64,000 bases of DNA from Nicotiana tabacum. Its lineage: Eukaryota; Streptophyta; Magnoliopsida; Solanales; Solanaceae. Each line of letters begins with the position of its first letter. Position 1 is the first letter of the stretch. The stretch covers positions 109,623,157-109,687,156 of the forward strand of contig NC_134089.1 in the NCBI RefSeq assembly GCF_000715075.1, written 5' to 3'. Shown in pieces: positions 34,551-45,597 of this stretch. Made by a program: the position numbers and the translations under genes. The notes below the pieces were generated by a model, which had not been told where the DNA came from, did not search any database, and was given only the letters and a program-made list of their open reading frames with translations.

Positions 34551-34559
34551 CTTTTTATA
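34551..34559 (-). promoter_or_regulatory. Candidate LTR TATA box (TATAAAAAG)
   Basis: On the minus strand TATAAAAAG lies about 380 bp into the 5' LTR. It is conserved as TATAAAAGG in the other LTR. Transcription would start about 30 bp downstream. Confidence 0.55.
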
Positions 34560-34887
34560 GTTGATTCTAGGAGAAGATATAATGTTTTTGTCTTAATGAG
34601 ACAATTATGAGCAATAAATGATATTTAAAAGAAACATTACACAATCATTTCTATTTAATTCAGATTCTCTAACATATTTGACATTTAATGTTGTATTTAA
34701 ACTCTTTTATGTTATCAGATTCGTATCTTCAACTTCTTCTGATCTTTGATCTTTAAACGACTCGAATAGGTACGAGACTCGTACCTATTTTAGTAATGGT
34801 CCACACCTATATTGCTTTATTTTCCCCCTATCTGTTATCGCCCGTGCCTCTGGGCTATTTATTGCTTTTTGACCTTTTGACCAGTCC

Positions 34888-34903
34888 ACGTGTCATGACA
34901 CGT
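34888..34903. promoter_or_regulatory. 16-bp perfect palindrome with G-box core
   Basis: ACGTGTCATGACACGT is self-complementary, and with the preceding C it includes CACGTG. It lies about 40 bp inside the U3 end of the Tat 5' LTR and is conserved at 24827-24842. G-boxes bind bZIP and bHLH factors. Confidence 0.6.
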
Positions 34904-34940
34904 CATCTTCAATATTCAGACTCAGTTTTTTCCCAATACA

Positions 34941-34945
34941 AGGAG
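34941..34945. other. Target-site duplication of the Tat element, right (AGGAG)
   Basis: It is identical to 24313-24317 and directly follows the LTR end CAATACA. Confidence 0.88.
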
Positions 34946-35474
34946 GAGTTAGGGTAGAGAGCATTCTTTCAACTGTTATCACATAGAGTCGTTCACTTTC
35001 TTAAGGATTGGAGTTGTGTAAAGTTGTAATTACTGTTTTATCAATTTTTTTTTAGATGGAAATCGTTAAAAGTTAGTTTTCTATTTAAGTTAGAAGTAAC
35101 TGCTATGATGTTTCGCAGTAATCTTTCATCAATGTTCCAAACACACACATAGCTACACAAACACGAAGATTACAAATACGCTCTTGGGAAATTTTTTCAA
35201 AGCTACTTTCTCTTTAGAATTCATCTCGATGATAAAATCCTCAAGATTTCAGGTTATGTAGTGTAGTAGTTCTTGTTATTTTTTCTAATATCATATGATT
35301 TGTTGGTCATTTGGAGAATTTCTTTGGTGTCCAGTTTCTTCCTTTTGTAAAAATGATCAAAATTTATAATTTTCAGGAGTTTAAACTTTTTTTAAAAAAA
35401 ATATTTTTTATTCTATATCTCATCCAATTTTAATAATATTTTTGTAATTCTAGAAATTATATTTTCTGACATAG
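34946..35474. other. LINE 5' end and unassigned AT-rich sequence
   Basis: The first few tens of bases (CT-rich on the minus strand) are probably the remaining LINE 5' UTR. The rest, up to the Helitron hairpin at 35475, shows no ORF or recognised repeat. It probably belongs to the Helitron that ends at 35507. Confidence 0.4.
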
Positions 35475-35507
35475 GGTACACGTGCAACGTGCGTACCTTG
35501 AGACTAG
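35475..35507 (+). mobile_element. Helitron 3' terminus (hairpin plus CTAG)
   Basis: A GGTAC-A-CGT / ACG-TGC-GTACC hairpin (35475-35497) is followed six bases later by CTAG and a T. This is the standard Helitron 3' end (subterminal hairpin, CTRR, insertion before T). The 5' end of this copy was not found. Confidence 0.7.
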
Positions 35508-35667
35508 TACTATATTAAAAGCTCGAATGCCCTTAGCAAAATATTGTTCGCCTTTTTTGTCCCTTATAAATAAATTTTATATTAGACAAAATTGTCATTT
35601 TAAGTTTTCTCCCTAATATTTAGAAGTTTTAAATAAACTTTATTAATATACTAATTCTTTCCTTATT
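35508..35667 (+). mobile_element. Helitron 5' terminus, interrupted by the Ogre element
   Basis: TACTATATTAAAAGCTCGAA followed by GCCCTTAGCAAAAT and TTCGCCTTTTTTG matches the starts at 57645 and 60017. It abuts the previous Helitron's CTAG. The sequence resumes at 57441 after the Ogre insertion. Confidence 0.65.
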
Positions 35668-35672
35668 TGAAG
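35668..35672. other. Target-site duplication of the Ogre element, left (TGAAG)
   Basis: TGAAG flanks the left LTR and is repeated at 57436-57440. Confidence 0.9.
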
Positions 35673-36149
35673 TGTGAGCACGTGATTTTTGTTTTACGCG
35701 ACAATCACTCCAAAAGAAACAAAAATAATAGCAATTGGTCTTGCTGTACAATTTTTGGATTTTTACGTGGCATGTTATTAATTATTTATGATTTTTGTCC
35801 ATTTTATTTTTATTAAAACAAAATACAAAAAATGTGTGTCATGCGTAGTTTGAACCGTAATCCGGTTATTAAATGGAAAATCATAAAATATGCATTTTGT
35901 CCTGATTGTTGCCTTGTTTAATTTTACCTACTTTTAACATTTTAATATGCGTGAATAATTGCATTAAATGTTTAATTAATGGAGTTTAATTTTGTTTAAT
36001 TAGGTTTTGTTTTAAAAATGAAAAATAAAAAGAGTGCAAAATTGGCCTGAAATCAGGTTTGGGTTTGTTCCCATTTAAAATCCGAGGCCCAAATCGAGCC
36101 CAAAGCATGTGCTTGCCCCGGTCCAGACCAGCTGACCTCAAAAGCGTCC

Positions 36150-36631
36150 AAACGACGTCGTTTTGATCTGGTCTGACCTGGGCCGTTGATCTCAGAATGA
36201 TCAACGACCAAGATCGCATTCCCCATACCCACGAACAAACCCGACCCATTCCACCCGGACCGACCCAACCCCCTTTAGGTTGAAACGACACCGTTCCTTA
36301 CCAGCCAAAAGATCCTGACCCTTCATGGACATGGATTTGTTAACCGCTTAGTTCTAATCATCCCCCAGGTTCTCGAATCTTCATTTGAAGATTCGAGCAA
36401 AACTCGATCCACACCGATCTACCCCAGATTCATACCAGACACTCCCCTGACCTCCCACGTGACCAAACCATGCTTGGTTTGGTCCGAATCTAACCATGGA
36501 AACCCAAATCCCAAATCTACCATCTAGGAACCCCAGAAACCCCAGGCCTGGTCTGTGTCCGTTTGAGCCAAAGTGATTAGGGTCTAATGGACCTTAATCG
36601 AAGTGTTCTCAGTTGAGGACACTTCGATTAA
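36150..36631 (+). promoter_or_regulatory. Cluster of five strong inverted repeats in the Ogre LTR
   Basis: AAACGACGTCGTTT palindrome (36150-36163). CGTTGATC...GATCAACG (36184-36206). CTCGAATCTTCA..TGAAGATTCGAG (36372-36397). GACCAAACCA....TGGTTTGGTC (36461-36484). TTAATCGAAGTGT...ACACTTCGATTAA (36594-36631). All recur in the 3' LTR (about 53920-54625). They may be RNA hairpins of the leader or protein-binding dyads. Confidence 0.7.
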
Positions 36632-38989
36632 AGTCCGTTCAACCCTAAGAAGGGTCTATTCAAACACGAGCTGGTTTTCTGATTTTTTCTTTCAAAGATT
36701 TTAAGGTAAGTTTGTTTTTCTTTTCTTTATTTCAGTTCGTGTGTTTGTTAAAGGTCTTTTCGTATAGCCAAACGTCTTGTTTAATTTGTGTTTTGAATTT
36801 TACCAACTGTTTGTTGCCCACCTTGCCCGGACCTCTGTATTTGGTCAAATGTTTCCTCATTCACCGATAATGTGTGTGTATGTAAACTGCATAATCGACT
36901 GAATTGAAATTGTTTGAGTAAACAATCCCCAAGTTAATCTCTGTTTTGACAGTGCAATCTGAACCCTTGGTACAATACTGTTTGATTCCAATCATTGGCT
37001 TTGATTGTATATGTTGTAATTAGTATAGTCAATTCGATACGTGTCGTCAAATAGTTCAGCTGTTTGAATGATAACAATTCGATCTGTTTCACTGCTGAAG
37101 TCCTACTTAAATCAAATTAGGAATTGAGTATAACTACTAATAGTTGTTGTATTTGAATCAGAAATTTAAGGGTCTGGTCTGTAACTGCAGTCTGAATTGG
37201 AGGGCATGTGCACTTGTGCACAACATGTGCATAAAGGCCTTTGTTAAGATTAAAATAGTTTGACAGCATATGCTGTCAGATTATATTCTGCTGCCCATAT
37301 CCTGCTTTAGTTTAGAAATAATAAACCTCACTTAAAAGGTAAATCTGCCAGGGGAATATCATGGGAGTTTGTTTATATTTAAATAGTAAGTGGAAACTGA
37401 AAGAGGACAGACCACATGGGAGGGGTTTCTGGTTGCTGAACAGGCTGTGAATAGCTTGAATTTAGGATATAAAAGGGAGAAGAACTTCCATTGGGGAGGG
37501 GACGGAATTTTGAAAGGGGCTGAAAACAGAGAACTGAAAAAGACATACAGATTTTGGACTGGAAAAGTTAGATTGGGATTCTCTGGATTTTTCAGAAAAG
37601 ATACATAGAGAGATAAGAGAAGTAAGGCATACACAAGGGAGGGAAAACGTATAGATAACAATCAGAAACTGTTTCTTCTTTCTGTTTGTTTGGATTTCAC
37701 TTGATTTCAACCTGTTCAATCAATTCTGATTTCTTCCAAGTCTCAACTAAGTACATTGGTTGGTTTGCATTGTTTGTTTCTCCTGGACTTGGTTTGTTCT
37801 GGAGTTTTGTTTCTACTGCACTGCTTGCTGCTGTCATTTGGCTATTTTTCATTGGCTATAGTTGCATTCTTGCACTCGAGCCTGTTCTGCTGTGTTACTT
37901 TGCTTTGCTGCTGCTATTCTGTTCCTGCTGCTGCTAATTTTTCCTATCTTCCTCCTCTTCTCCTTTGCATTCTCAGCATTCCAGGTACACAGTTCGAGCC
38001 TCACATTGGTGTAGCTGATTGTAACAATGAAATGCATGAATTGAAAGATCTGGAAGAATTATAATCATCCGCTGTTTTACTTACAGCCTTTTCATAAATG
38101 TTGTTAAGTTGTGTAAATTTCAGTTTGTAGTTCAATAGAGAAGTACATTAGTAAGTTTGTATTTGATTGAAGTTTATGTTGATCTAAATATGCGATTCGT
38201 TTAATGGTATAGTATATAGGATGTAATCATAATTCATGGAATATGCAACAATTAGTATGATTTGTCAAATCAAACTCGTTTTTCAGCATGTTTTGAATAT
38301 ATAGGGTGGACGGTTCCTTTTAATCTCGCCAAAATACAGTACAGCTTTTTAGACTCTCGAGTTGCAATTTCATTAGGCATGTTTAAGATGAGTTTTTGAA
38401 TACCATAGGTAGCGTCCTTTAATAAGGAATTCTATTAATCCTGTTAATCTAGATTTAGATTAAGAAGTGCTCGGAGTAAGCGTAGCATTTCATCAATCTC
38501 GTATGTATTTCCTTTATCAAAATTAAAAGCATGTTCCATGAGATACCGCGTTCTTCCCCTTGTAACCAGATAATTAATAAGAAGTCAGGATTAGCTAGGC
38601 ATGCTATTTGATCAGCATACATTTTTCTTTCTTTTATTTTTAGAGAAGAACATAATAGAAATGTAGTCACTTTAGGATATCCCTCCTAAAATAATGAGAT
38701 GAGCCTCGCCGAATAAAATGCAAATTGCGGGGCCCTCAATAATTAATCATAATAAATGCTTAGAACTTGGGATGGACCGTTCAGTAAATTTCACTGCCTT
38801 CCCCAAAGATAATAACGCGTTAGACTCTTTAGGCGCGACCTAATTAAAATTACATCCTTAAATTCGGGTGCACATTGATGTGACCCAAATCCAAATCTCA
38901 ACGAAGTCGAAATGTGTTAATAACTACGGGTGCATTGATTGTGACGTGGTTTGAGATGCATTTTCACGATGTTGCAATTCTCTAAAAAT

Positions 38990-38990
38990 A

Positions 38991-39054
<64 letters not shown>
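38990..39054 (+). repeat. (AAT)n microsatellite in the Ogre 5' LTR
   Basis: About 21 AAT units, against about seven at the same place in the 3' LTR. Confidence 0.95.
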
Positions 39055-39057
<3 letters not shown>

Positions 39058-39425
39058 GCGGTTTAAACTCAATAAAAGCACGTAAGTCATAACATGTATT
39101 TAAATCAGATATTTAGTCATTATAACAATTTAAGCGAACGTGCTAGAACCACAGGATTCGAGGGTGCCTAACACCTTCCCTCGGGTCAACATAATTCCTT
39201 ACTTAGAATTTCTGGTTCGCAGACTTCGTTTGGAAAAGTCGAAAATTTCCTCGATTTGGGATTCAAGATAAACCGGTGACTTGGGACACCAAAAGCCAAA
39301 CCTTTCCCAAGTGGCGACTCTGAATTAAATAAATAATCCCATTTCGAATATTGTCACTTAAATTGGAAAAACTCCCTCGCGCATTTAACCCTTCGGGGCG
39401 GGGCGCGCAAAAAGAAGGTGTGACA

Positions 39426-40560
39426 AGACAGATTCGAAAGAAAAGTTACCCAGAACCACTGGTTCAGGGTTAGAATTCGAGCTTAGACAAATTGTTATAT
39501 TCGGTTTTATCTGATTTTTACATGTTGAGCCTAATGTGCTAAAATGCTGCTTTTACCGCTTTGATATTACTTGAACTGTACATATAAATTGTGTCGAATC
39601 CTTCTCTCTTCACCTCCGGGGAGAAGCTCGCTGGTCGAGGCTCCCTATTCTGTTAGTGTCAATACCTGAAATAAGAAAGAGGACGGATAAGTTACGAAGC
39701 TGGACGACCTTTTGGTTCCCGGTAAGTTGCCCCTCCTCGACTCGAGTTGTCCGCTCGGGTACATAGTCTAGAATATCTACCCAGGTTATAAACCTAGTAT
39801 AACGAAATCTCATGTCGGATCCCTAATAGGAACGCTTATCTGCATCATGTTGCATTTGACATAGGGGACTCAACACAGGGGTTGGGTCCGTCTAGGACAG
39901 GCAACCTGAAATGAAAAGACCATCCTGTTGCATCCCGTTTGTTTTGCGCATCTATTTGCTTCAGATTTGCATGTTGACCGGTTTCCGAAAAATTTTCAAA
40001 AAAGAATAGCAGGGTAGGGAGATAATTACTTATTCTTTTGAAAAAAAAACAATGTCCAAGTAATGTCAAAACCTCACCGGAATTTTCTTTAAAAAATATA
40101 TATAAAAAAACGAAAAACAAAGCTTGTCTTTCAGTTTGACTATTCCTTTTAATCACTTTCAAAATCCAAAATATATATAAATAAAAAAAATCAACAATTT
40201 TTTTGTTTCATTTGTAGTACCTCTTTAAAAGATTTTCGGAATTTCAAAAAAAAAATGAAAAAAAAAGGAAGTTTAAAATGTATAAGTATTTCCTTGGTCT
40301 CTTTTCAAAAAATAAATAATAAAATAAAATAAAATAAAAACATATAACAAAATTCCAGAAAAAATAGTTATTCTTCTTTTCTTTAAAGGATTTTATTTTT
40401 GGTTTCCCCTATTTTGATCCGACCGAACTACGCCGGTTTGATTCTCGCACGGGGTGAGATACGTAGGCAACTCTCATCGGGTCCAACCTCCCGTTTTTGC
40501 AAAAACAAATCTCTTAAAAAAAACAAAATCTAGATAATTTTCAAGATCCCTTTTGAGTTG
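39426..40560 (+). other. Ogre 5' leader
   Basis: Non-coding and very A/T-rich from about 40010 to 40400. It contains the first copy of the GATACGTAGGCA motif at 40458-40470. The start (GTTACCCAGAACCACTGGTT) is typical of Ogre leaders. Confidence 0.65.
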
Positions 40561-42572
40561 CGTTTATGGTAGAACGATTTAGGCAAGGAGGGGCAAGGCA
40601 AAGTAAGGAAATATCTGAAAGATCTCCCGGATTTACTAGACATTCAGCCTCGGGGCGATATTATCAGATCATTGGTCACTTACTGGGATTCGACGCACAA
40701 TGTGTTTCATTTCTCAGACTTCGAGCTCACCCCGACTTTGGAAGAAATAGCGGGATACATTGGGGGTGATGAAGCTCCGTTAAGGTTCAAATACTTGATT
40801 GCACCTAGGGCCGTCACGGTACACCGGTTTCTGGATTTCCTGAAAATACCCCGAACATTTCACCATCCAGATCTTGCCAAAGGTTTCTGCAGTCTCCACC
40901 TCATGTATGCTGGATACGGTCACGAGGGTGGGTTCAATAAGCTGGATTTCAAACTGTGTAGTAAAGGCAACCGACAAAAGTGGGACGAACACAGGCTGTT
41001 AGCTTTTATGACAGCCTTCTTGGGTCTTATAGTGTTCCCGAGGAAGGACGGAAACATCGATCTAAAAATAACTGGGGTCGTTAGTACTTTGCTTACCCAA
41101 GATAAAAGTACTCTGGCGCCTATGATTATGGCTGACATTTTCCGGGCTCACTGCTTGTCGAGCCGGGGGCGACTTTTTCGAAGGATGTAACCTACTGTTG
41201 CAAATATGTATGACCGATCATTTATGCCACCGCTCCCCGCTCTTGGGTTACGGTTCGCCCGAAAAAACATGTATTGGAGAGTTCTACACAAGAATCAAAG
41301 GGTTCGATTTACCTGAGGGAGTCGCATCATGGACCTCATTTCTTTCTCCGAACTCTCACTGCTAGCCAAATCCAGTGGACGCTCGGATGGTCGCCTATTG
41401 AGGAAATCATATACATGCCGGCAACCAGGCCCCACTTTCTGTTGATGGGACTTAAAAGCATCCAACCCTATGCACCATATCAGGTTTTGAGGCAACTTGG
41501 GAGATATCAAGTGGTGCCGAAAGATGAAGATCTGAGTACCCAAGTGATTGAAATCAGCCCGGACGATCGTTTCCCCGAAGAAGAAGTTCGCCAAATGTAG
41601 AGTGAGTGCCAACATCTGACGGGAAGCACTTGTGTGATGGATACAGCAAAAGGGGAAGTTGCCCCAGGCTATCACACTTGGTTCAGAGGCAACTTGTTTT
41701 GCGAAAGACCAGCTAAGAGACCGCATCTTAAAGATTTTATAGAATTGTCCCAAGGGCAATGGAACTGGTTAGCAAAAGAAAAGGGGTATCGGGCAGAGAT
41801 CGGTGATTTGAAGCTACAAATTGACAGTCTGAAATTCAATAACAACATACAAATCGCGGCAGATCAAAGCGAAAAGAATAAATTGATCCAAGAGAATGAA
41901 GAACTTAAGGCCCAAATCCAAAAATTGAGACTGTCTCTTGATGAATAGCCCAGAAGTCGATCAGACCAGCAGTTGATTAAGGGTTTAAAAAGAGAAGTCA
42001 TGGAATGGCAAGATGGTTTAGAAGAATCTGAAAAGGTCATGGCAAAGCTCAAGGCACAGTGGGGAACAAGAGTAAAGAAGCATCGCCGATACTTGAACCA
42101 ATTGAAACGCGACCACGAGAAAACTGTTGTCAAAATGAAGAGAGAGATGGCTATACTTGAGATCAAAACAGTTAATCAGGCCAAGGATTTCCAAATTGAG
42201 AGCAGATACTGGTACGACTTGTTAGCCCAGATGAAGTTAGAAGTACGGCGACTGAAGAATCAGCATATACAGGATTCTCAGGTATTCAAGATGTGTAGCG
42301 ATCAGATAAAACGCCTACTCATAGAGAAGAAGCAAACCAGAGATAGGATCAAGGCCATTGCCCATGCCATCACCAGACGATGTCTACGATGTGAGAACAT
42401 GACCAGCGTTACCGTCCTCTCGGCAGTGATGGGTTATGTCAAGCAGACTATGCATGAGCTGGAGCAACTTGAGAGGGATCTCACACCTAGGACCGCGGCG
42501 AGGCCGAACGATGCCCCGCGGACACCAATTTTCAAAACCATAATGTACTCATACGTCAAGTCTGTATCTTAG
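40561..42572 (+). pseudogene. Ogre ORF1 (plant-mobile-domain-like and coiled coil)
   Basis: This is the extra ORF placed before gag that marks Ogre elements. The first half (to about 41190) reads ..LPDLLDIQPRGDIIRSLVTYWD, NVFHFSDFELTPTLEEIAGYIGG and FHHPDLAKGFCSLHLMYAG, like the plant mobile domain family. A frame change near 41190 leads to 41274-42572, where LTASQIQWTLGWSPIEEIIYM precedes a long Lys/Glu-rich coiled coil (about 41780-42480). Stops lie at 40570, 41598 and 41946. The ORF1 protein's role is not established. The exact start codon cannot be fixed because of the early stop. Confidence 0.82.
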
Positions 42573-42970
42573 CATCTTTTGCCTGTTTTTCTCATCAGTT
42601 TATTTTAGTCTATTTTGAGTCTAGGTTTATTTTCAAAGTGTGCTCTTTCTTTTGCAAAATGTAGTTTGTAATAGACTGTTTCAACAATAAAGGGTGTGCT
42701 TCTTTTACGCTCATTTGTGTTTTTGAACTATGTAATGATCTGATTCACGTGGCATCATGATACGTAGGCAATCCTCACGGGTCCGGTCGCGGTTTAACTA
42801 AAGAGAAAAAAAAATTTAAAAAAGAGGGGAGAATAATAAAAAGCCTAAAAGAATGCCGGAATGACACATGCTTTTGTCGCAAACATGTAGGAATCCATTT
42901 AACTGTATAGGTGCATCATGCCCCAACGTGAGATTGCCTATCTGTTATTTGATTCGAATTAACCGTTCAT
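42573..42970 (+). other. Ogre spacer between ORF1 and gag
   Basis: Non-coding. The second GATACGTAGGCA motif lies at 42759-42771. The remainder is T-rich, then A-rich. Confidence 0.6.
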
Positions 42971-45597
42971 TTGCCGTTGAGTTCCTTCCAGGTTTTTGGA
43001 AAAGGCGGTTGGTTTGGTGAAAGTCTGGCCTCGCACTCATACTTCACGAGGTCGAAAGGGAGTGTTCAATTACCTATTGTTAAGACAGGAGGCAGTGCTC
43101 ACATTTACTTCACAAGGTCAAAAGGAAGTGTAGAAATGTCTTCAGAGATTCCGTTGCCAACAATCCCTGTTTCCGAGGAAAGTTCTATCTCGGTCGTCCT
43201 CACGCCCGAATCCGCAACTACGGAAGAAAATAGAATCTTGCGGCTTCGCATGCTGGAAATGCTTGATGACTGGAATAATGGAAAAGAGCCACCAAGCATC
43301 GTCCCTAGATTCCCTGAGTTATTCTCCAGGACAAGCGGGACTTCTAATGTCCCCATAAGCTATCCTGCTACCCCGTTTGGATACCCAGCCATTTCAGCCT
43401 TCTCTGCTGGATCGCCCTCTGAGTCTTATCCCCGAGTGTCAACATCGGATGTAAACACAAACGTCTTTACTGCACCACCTTGCCCGATCACGGCCAAACC
43501 TGCTGCATACAAGCCGAACTTTGAACCAACTAGGTTCGCCACCAGCACTAACCCTCCACAGTCTCAGTGCGAGCTTGCACCTAGGCAGGATTAGAACCCC
43601 AGAATTGCTGAACAAAATGAGATGGCCAAAAGAATGAGAAGCCTTGAACAAAGTTTGAAGAACATGCAAGGTTTGAGCGGACAGAAAAGCGTCTCTTACG
43701 CCAACCTATGTATGTTCCCTCACGTGCACCTGCCAGTGGGTTTCAAGACCCCAAAGTTTGAGAAGTACGATGGGCACGGTGACCCCATTGCTCACCTCAA
43801 GAAATATTGCAACCAATTAAGGGGAGCCGGCGGAAAAGAGGAATTGCTAATGGCATATTTCGGGGAAAGTCTGGTAGGAATAGCCTCGGAATGGTACATG
43901 GACCAGGACATGTCCCGATGGCATGTCTGGGATGATCTCGCTAGAGATTTTGTGAGACAATTCCAGTATAACATCGACATCGCACCAGACCGAAATTCTC
44001 TGTCGAACTTGAAGAAGAAACCTTCAGAAAGCTTCAGAGAGTATGCTATCAAGTGGCGCGAGCAAGCTTCGAGGGTGAAGCCTCCCATGGATGAGGTGGA
44101 AATGGTCACTACTTTTCTCCAGGCTCAAGAGTCAGTCTGACTATTTCCAAAACATGATGTCAGCCATGGGAAAGCCGTTTGCAGAAGCAATTAAGATTGG
44201 AGAGATGGTGGAGAATGGTCTGAAAACAGGTAGGATTTTGAGTCAAGCAGCCATAAGGGCGACCTCGCAAGCCGTACAAAGCGGGTTCGGAGGAATGGCA
44301 AGAGGGAAGAAAAAGGAAGAAACAGCCATGGCAGCCTCAGAAGCAAGGGAATATCGTAATCCCAGGCCCCATTTTCCGGAAAGAACCTAACAACACTACT
44401 ACCCCCACTCAAATGCGGCATATCCTCCTCAGCCCTACATGGTCATGAACGCCCAGCCTTATGTCCATTCGCCGCACCAAACCAACAGAGGCCAAGCTCC
44501 ACCTCCCAGAAATCAGCCTCCTTACCGCAACCACTATAACCTACAACCTCCGGAAAATAACTTCCGTCCTCAAGAGCCACCTAGGAGGAGGACTTTCACG
44601 CCTATCGGTGAGCCATACTCTACTTTGTTCCCGAAGCTAGTTCAGTTGGGTTTCCTGCAGCCGGTCCCTCAGACAAGGCACAACCCGGTGTCACCTTCTT
44701 ACAAAGCCGGTGTCAGATGCGCCTATCATTCAGGGGCCGAGGGGCACGATACAAATGACTATTGGTCATTGAGAAGAGTGGTCGAGAATTTAATAGAGCA
44801 AGGGAAAATAGTTCTAAGGGACGAGGAGGTCCCAAATGTGACTAACAATCTATTACCTGCTCACAATAATGGGCCGATGGTCGGAATGATTTGCGAAGAC
44901 AAAGAATTTGACCCTGCTTTGAAAGCTATAATCGCCATTGTTGACGCGGGGGAAAAGCCTGAAACAGCCCAGGAATCAGAAAAAGGGGAAAAGGTCGGTA
45001 CTGTAAAGTGCGAATCCGAAAAGAAGGTAGAGAAAAATGCGGTGCCTTTGAAGAATGGAGTTCTTTACATCCCACGAGGTCGGGCAGAAAAGCCGCAGAG
45101 CTTCGAGGTCAAAAGGGAAAAACCTATGTACATATCGAAAGGGGCTTATGTGGTCCGGGAATGATTCAACCACCTCGGCTGAGTGAGCCAGTGGTTATTA
45201 GACGCATGCCACAAAAGCCGATGACCAACCCGTCCACGGTGCCGTGGAATTATCAAAGGACGTTGGTAACGTACAAAGGCAAAGAAGTCACAGGGGAACT
45301 TCCGGAAAGTACTTTCATTGAAAGGTATTCAAACACCCAAGAGCTGAACAACGCCACACGGAGACCCTTCCCGCCAAAGAAGCCCGTAAGCATTGAAGAA
45401 GCGGATTTTTTCTTCCAACAAATGAAAATGCCAGACTACGAAGTAGTAGATCAACTGCGCAAATGCCCTGAACAAGTGTCCATGCTATCTCTGCTAATGA
45501 GGTCAACCGAGCATCAAAAGATCTTACTCAAGACCCCGAATGAAGCATACGTACCAGCTGAAACCTTAGTTGAACAACTGGAACGGATGATATAGAG
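42971..45597 (+). pseudogene. gag: Ogre gag
   Basis: The frame from 42971 starts with a duplicated HSYFTRSKGSV / HIYFTRSKGSV segment. The capsid domain spans about 43700-44130 (PKFEKYDGHGDPIAHLKKYC, LVGIASEWYMDQDMSRWHVW, FREYAIKWREQASRVKPPM). A frameshift near 44130 moves to 44091-44390 and 44439-45164. There a Pro/Asn-rich stretch and a knuckle-like CAYHSGAEGHDTNDY (last Cys lost) are seen. The frame returns near 45165 with LVTYKGKEVTGELPESTF. Stops lie at 43592, 44388 and 45593. Gag would form particles and bind RNA; this copy is broken. Confidence 0.86.

Larger units (their letters stand above)
24318..34940 (-). mobile_element. Tat-lineage retrotransposon with antisense extra gene
   Basis: It is complete from LTR to LTR with an AGGAG target duplication. 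The minus strand carries PBS, gag, protease, RT, a fused RNase H remnant and integrase. The plus strand carries a spliced extra gene between integrase and the 3' LTR, an arrangement known from Retand-like members of the Tat lineage. The two 562-bp LTRs differ at about 21 positions by my count (17 transitions). Confidence 0.9.
34379..34940 (-). repeat. Tat element 5' LTR (562 bp)
   Basis: It has TG..CA ends and its partner is 24318-24879. It carries two perfect inverted repeats (34765-34789, 34888-34903) and a TATA box. Confidence 0.93.
35673..39425 (+). repeat. Ogre 5' LTR (3753 bp, with internal deletion)
   Basis: It starts TGTGAGCACGTGATTTTTG and ends AAGGTGTGACA. Compared with the 3' LTR it lacks about 220 bp near 36327 and carries a longer AAT microsatellite. 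Short open frames inside it recur in the other LTR only because the LTRs are copies. Confidence 0.93.

Noticed and set aside
37686..38064. Hydrophobic Leu/Cys-rich open frames in the Ogre LTR, repeated at 55677-56055
   Set aside because: They recur only because the LTRs are copies. They have no family match and lie in T-rich leader-like DNA.
39313..39326. GTGGCGACTCTGAA near the Ogre LTR end as the PBS
   Set aside because: It resembles a Tat-type PBS but lies about 100 bp inside the LTR and is present in both LTRs, so it is LTR sequence.
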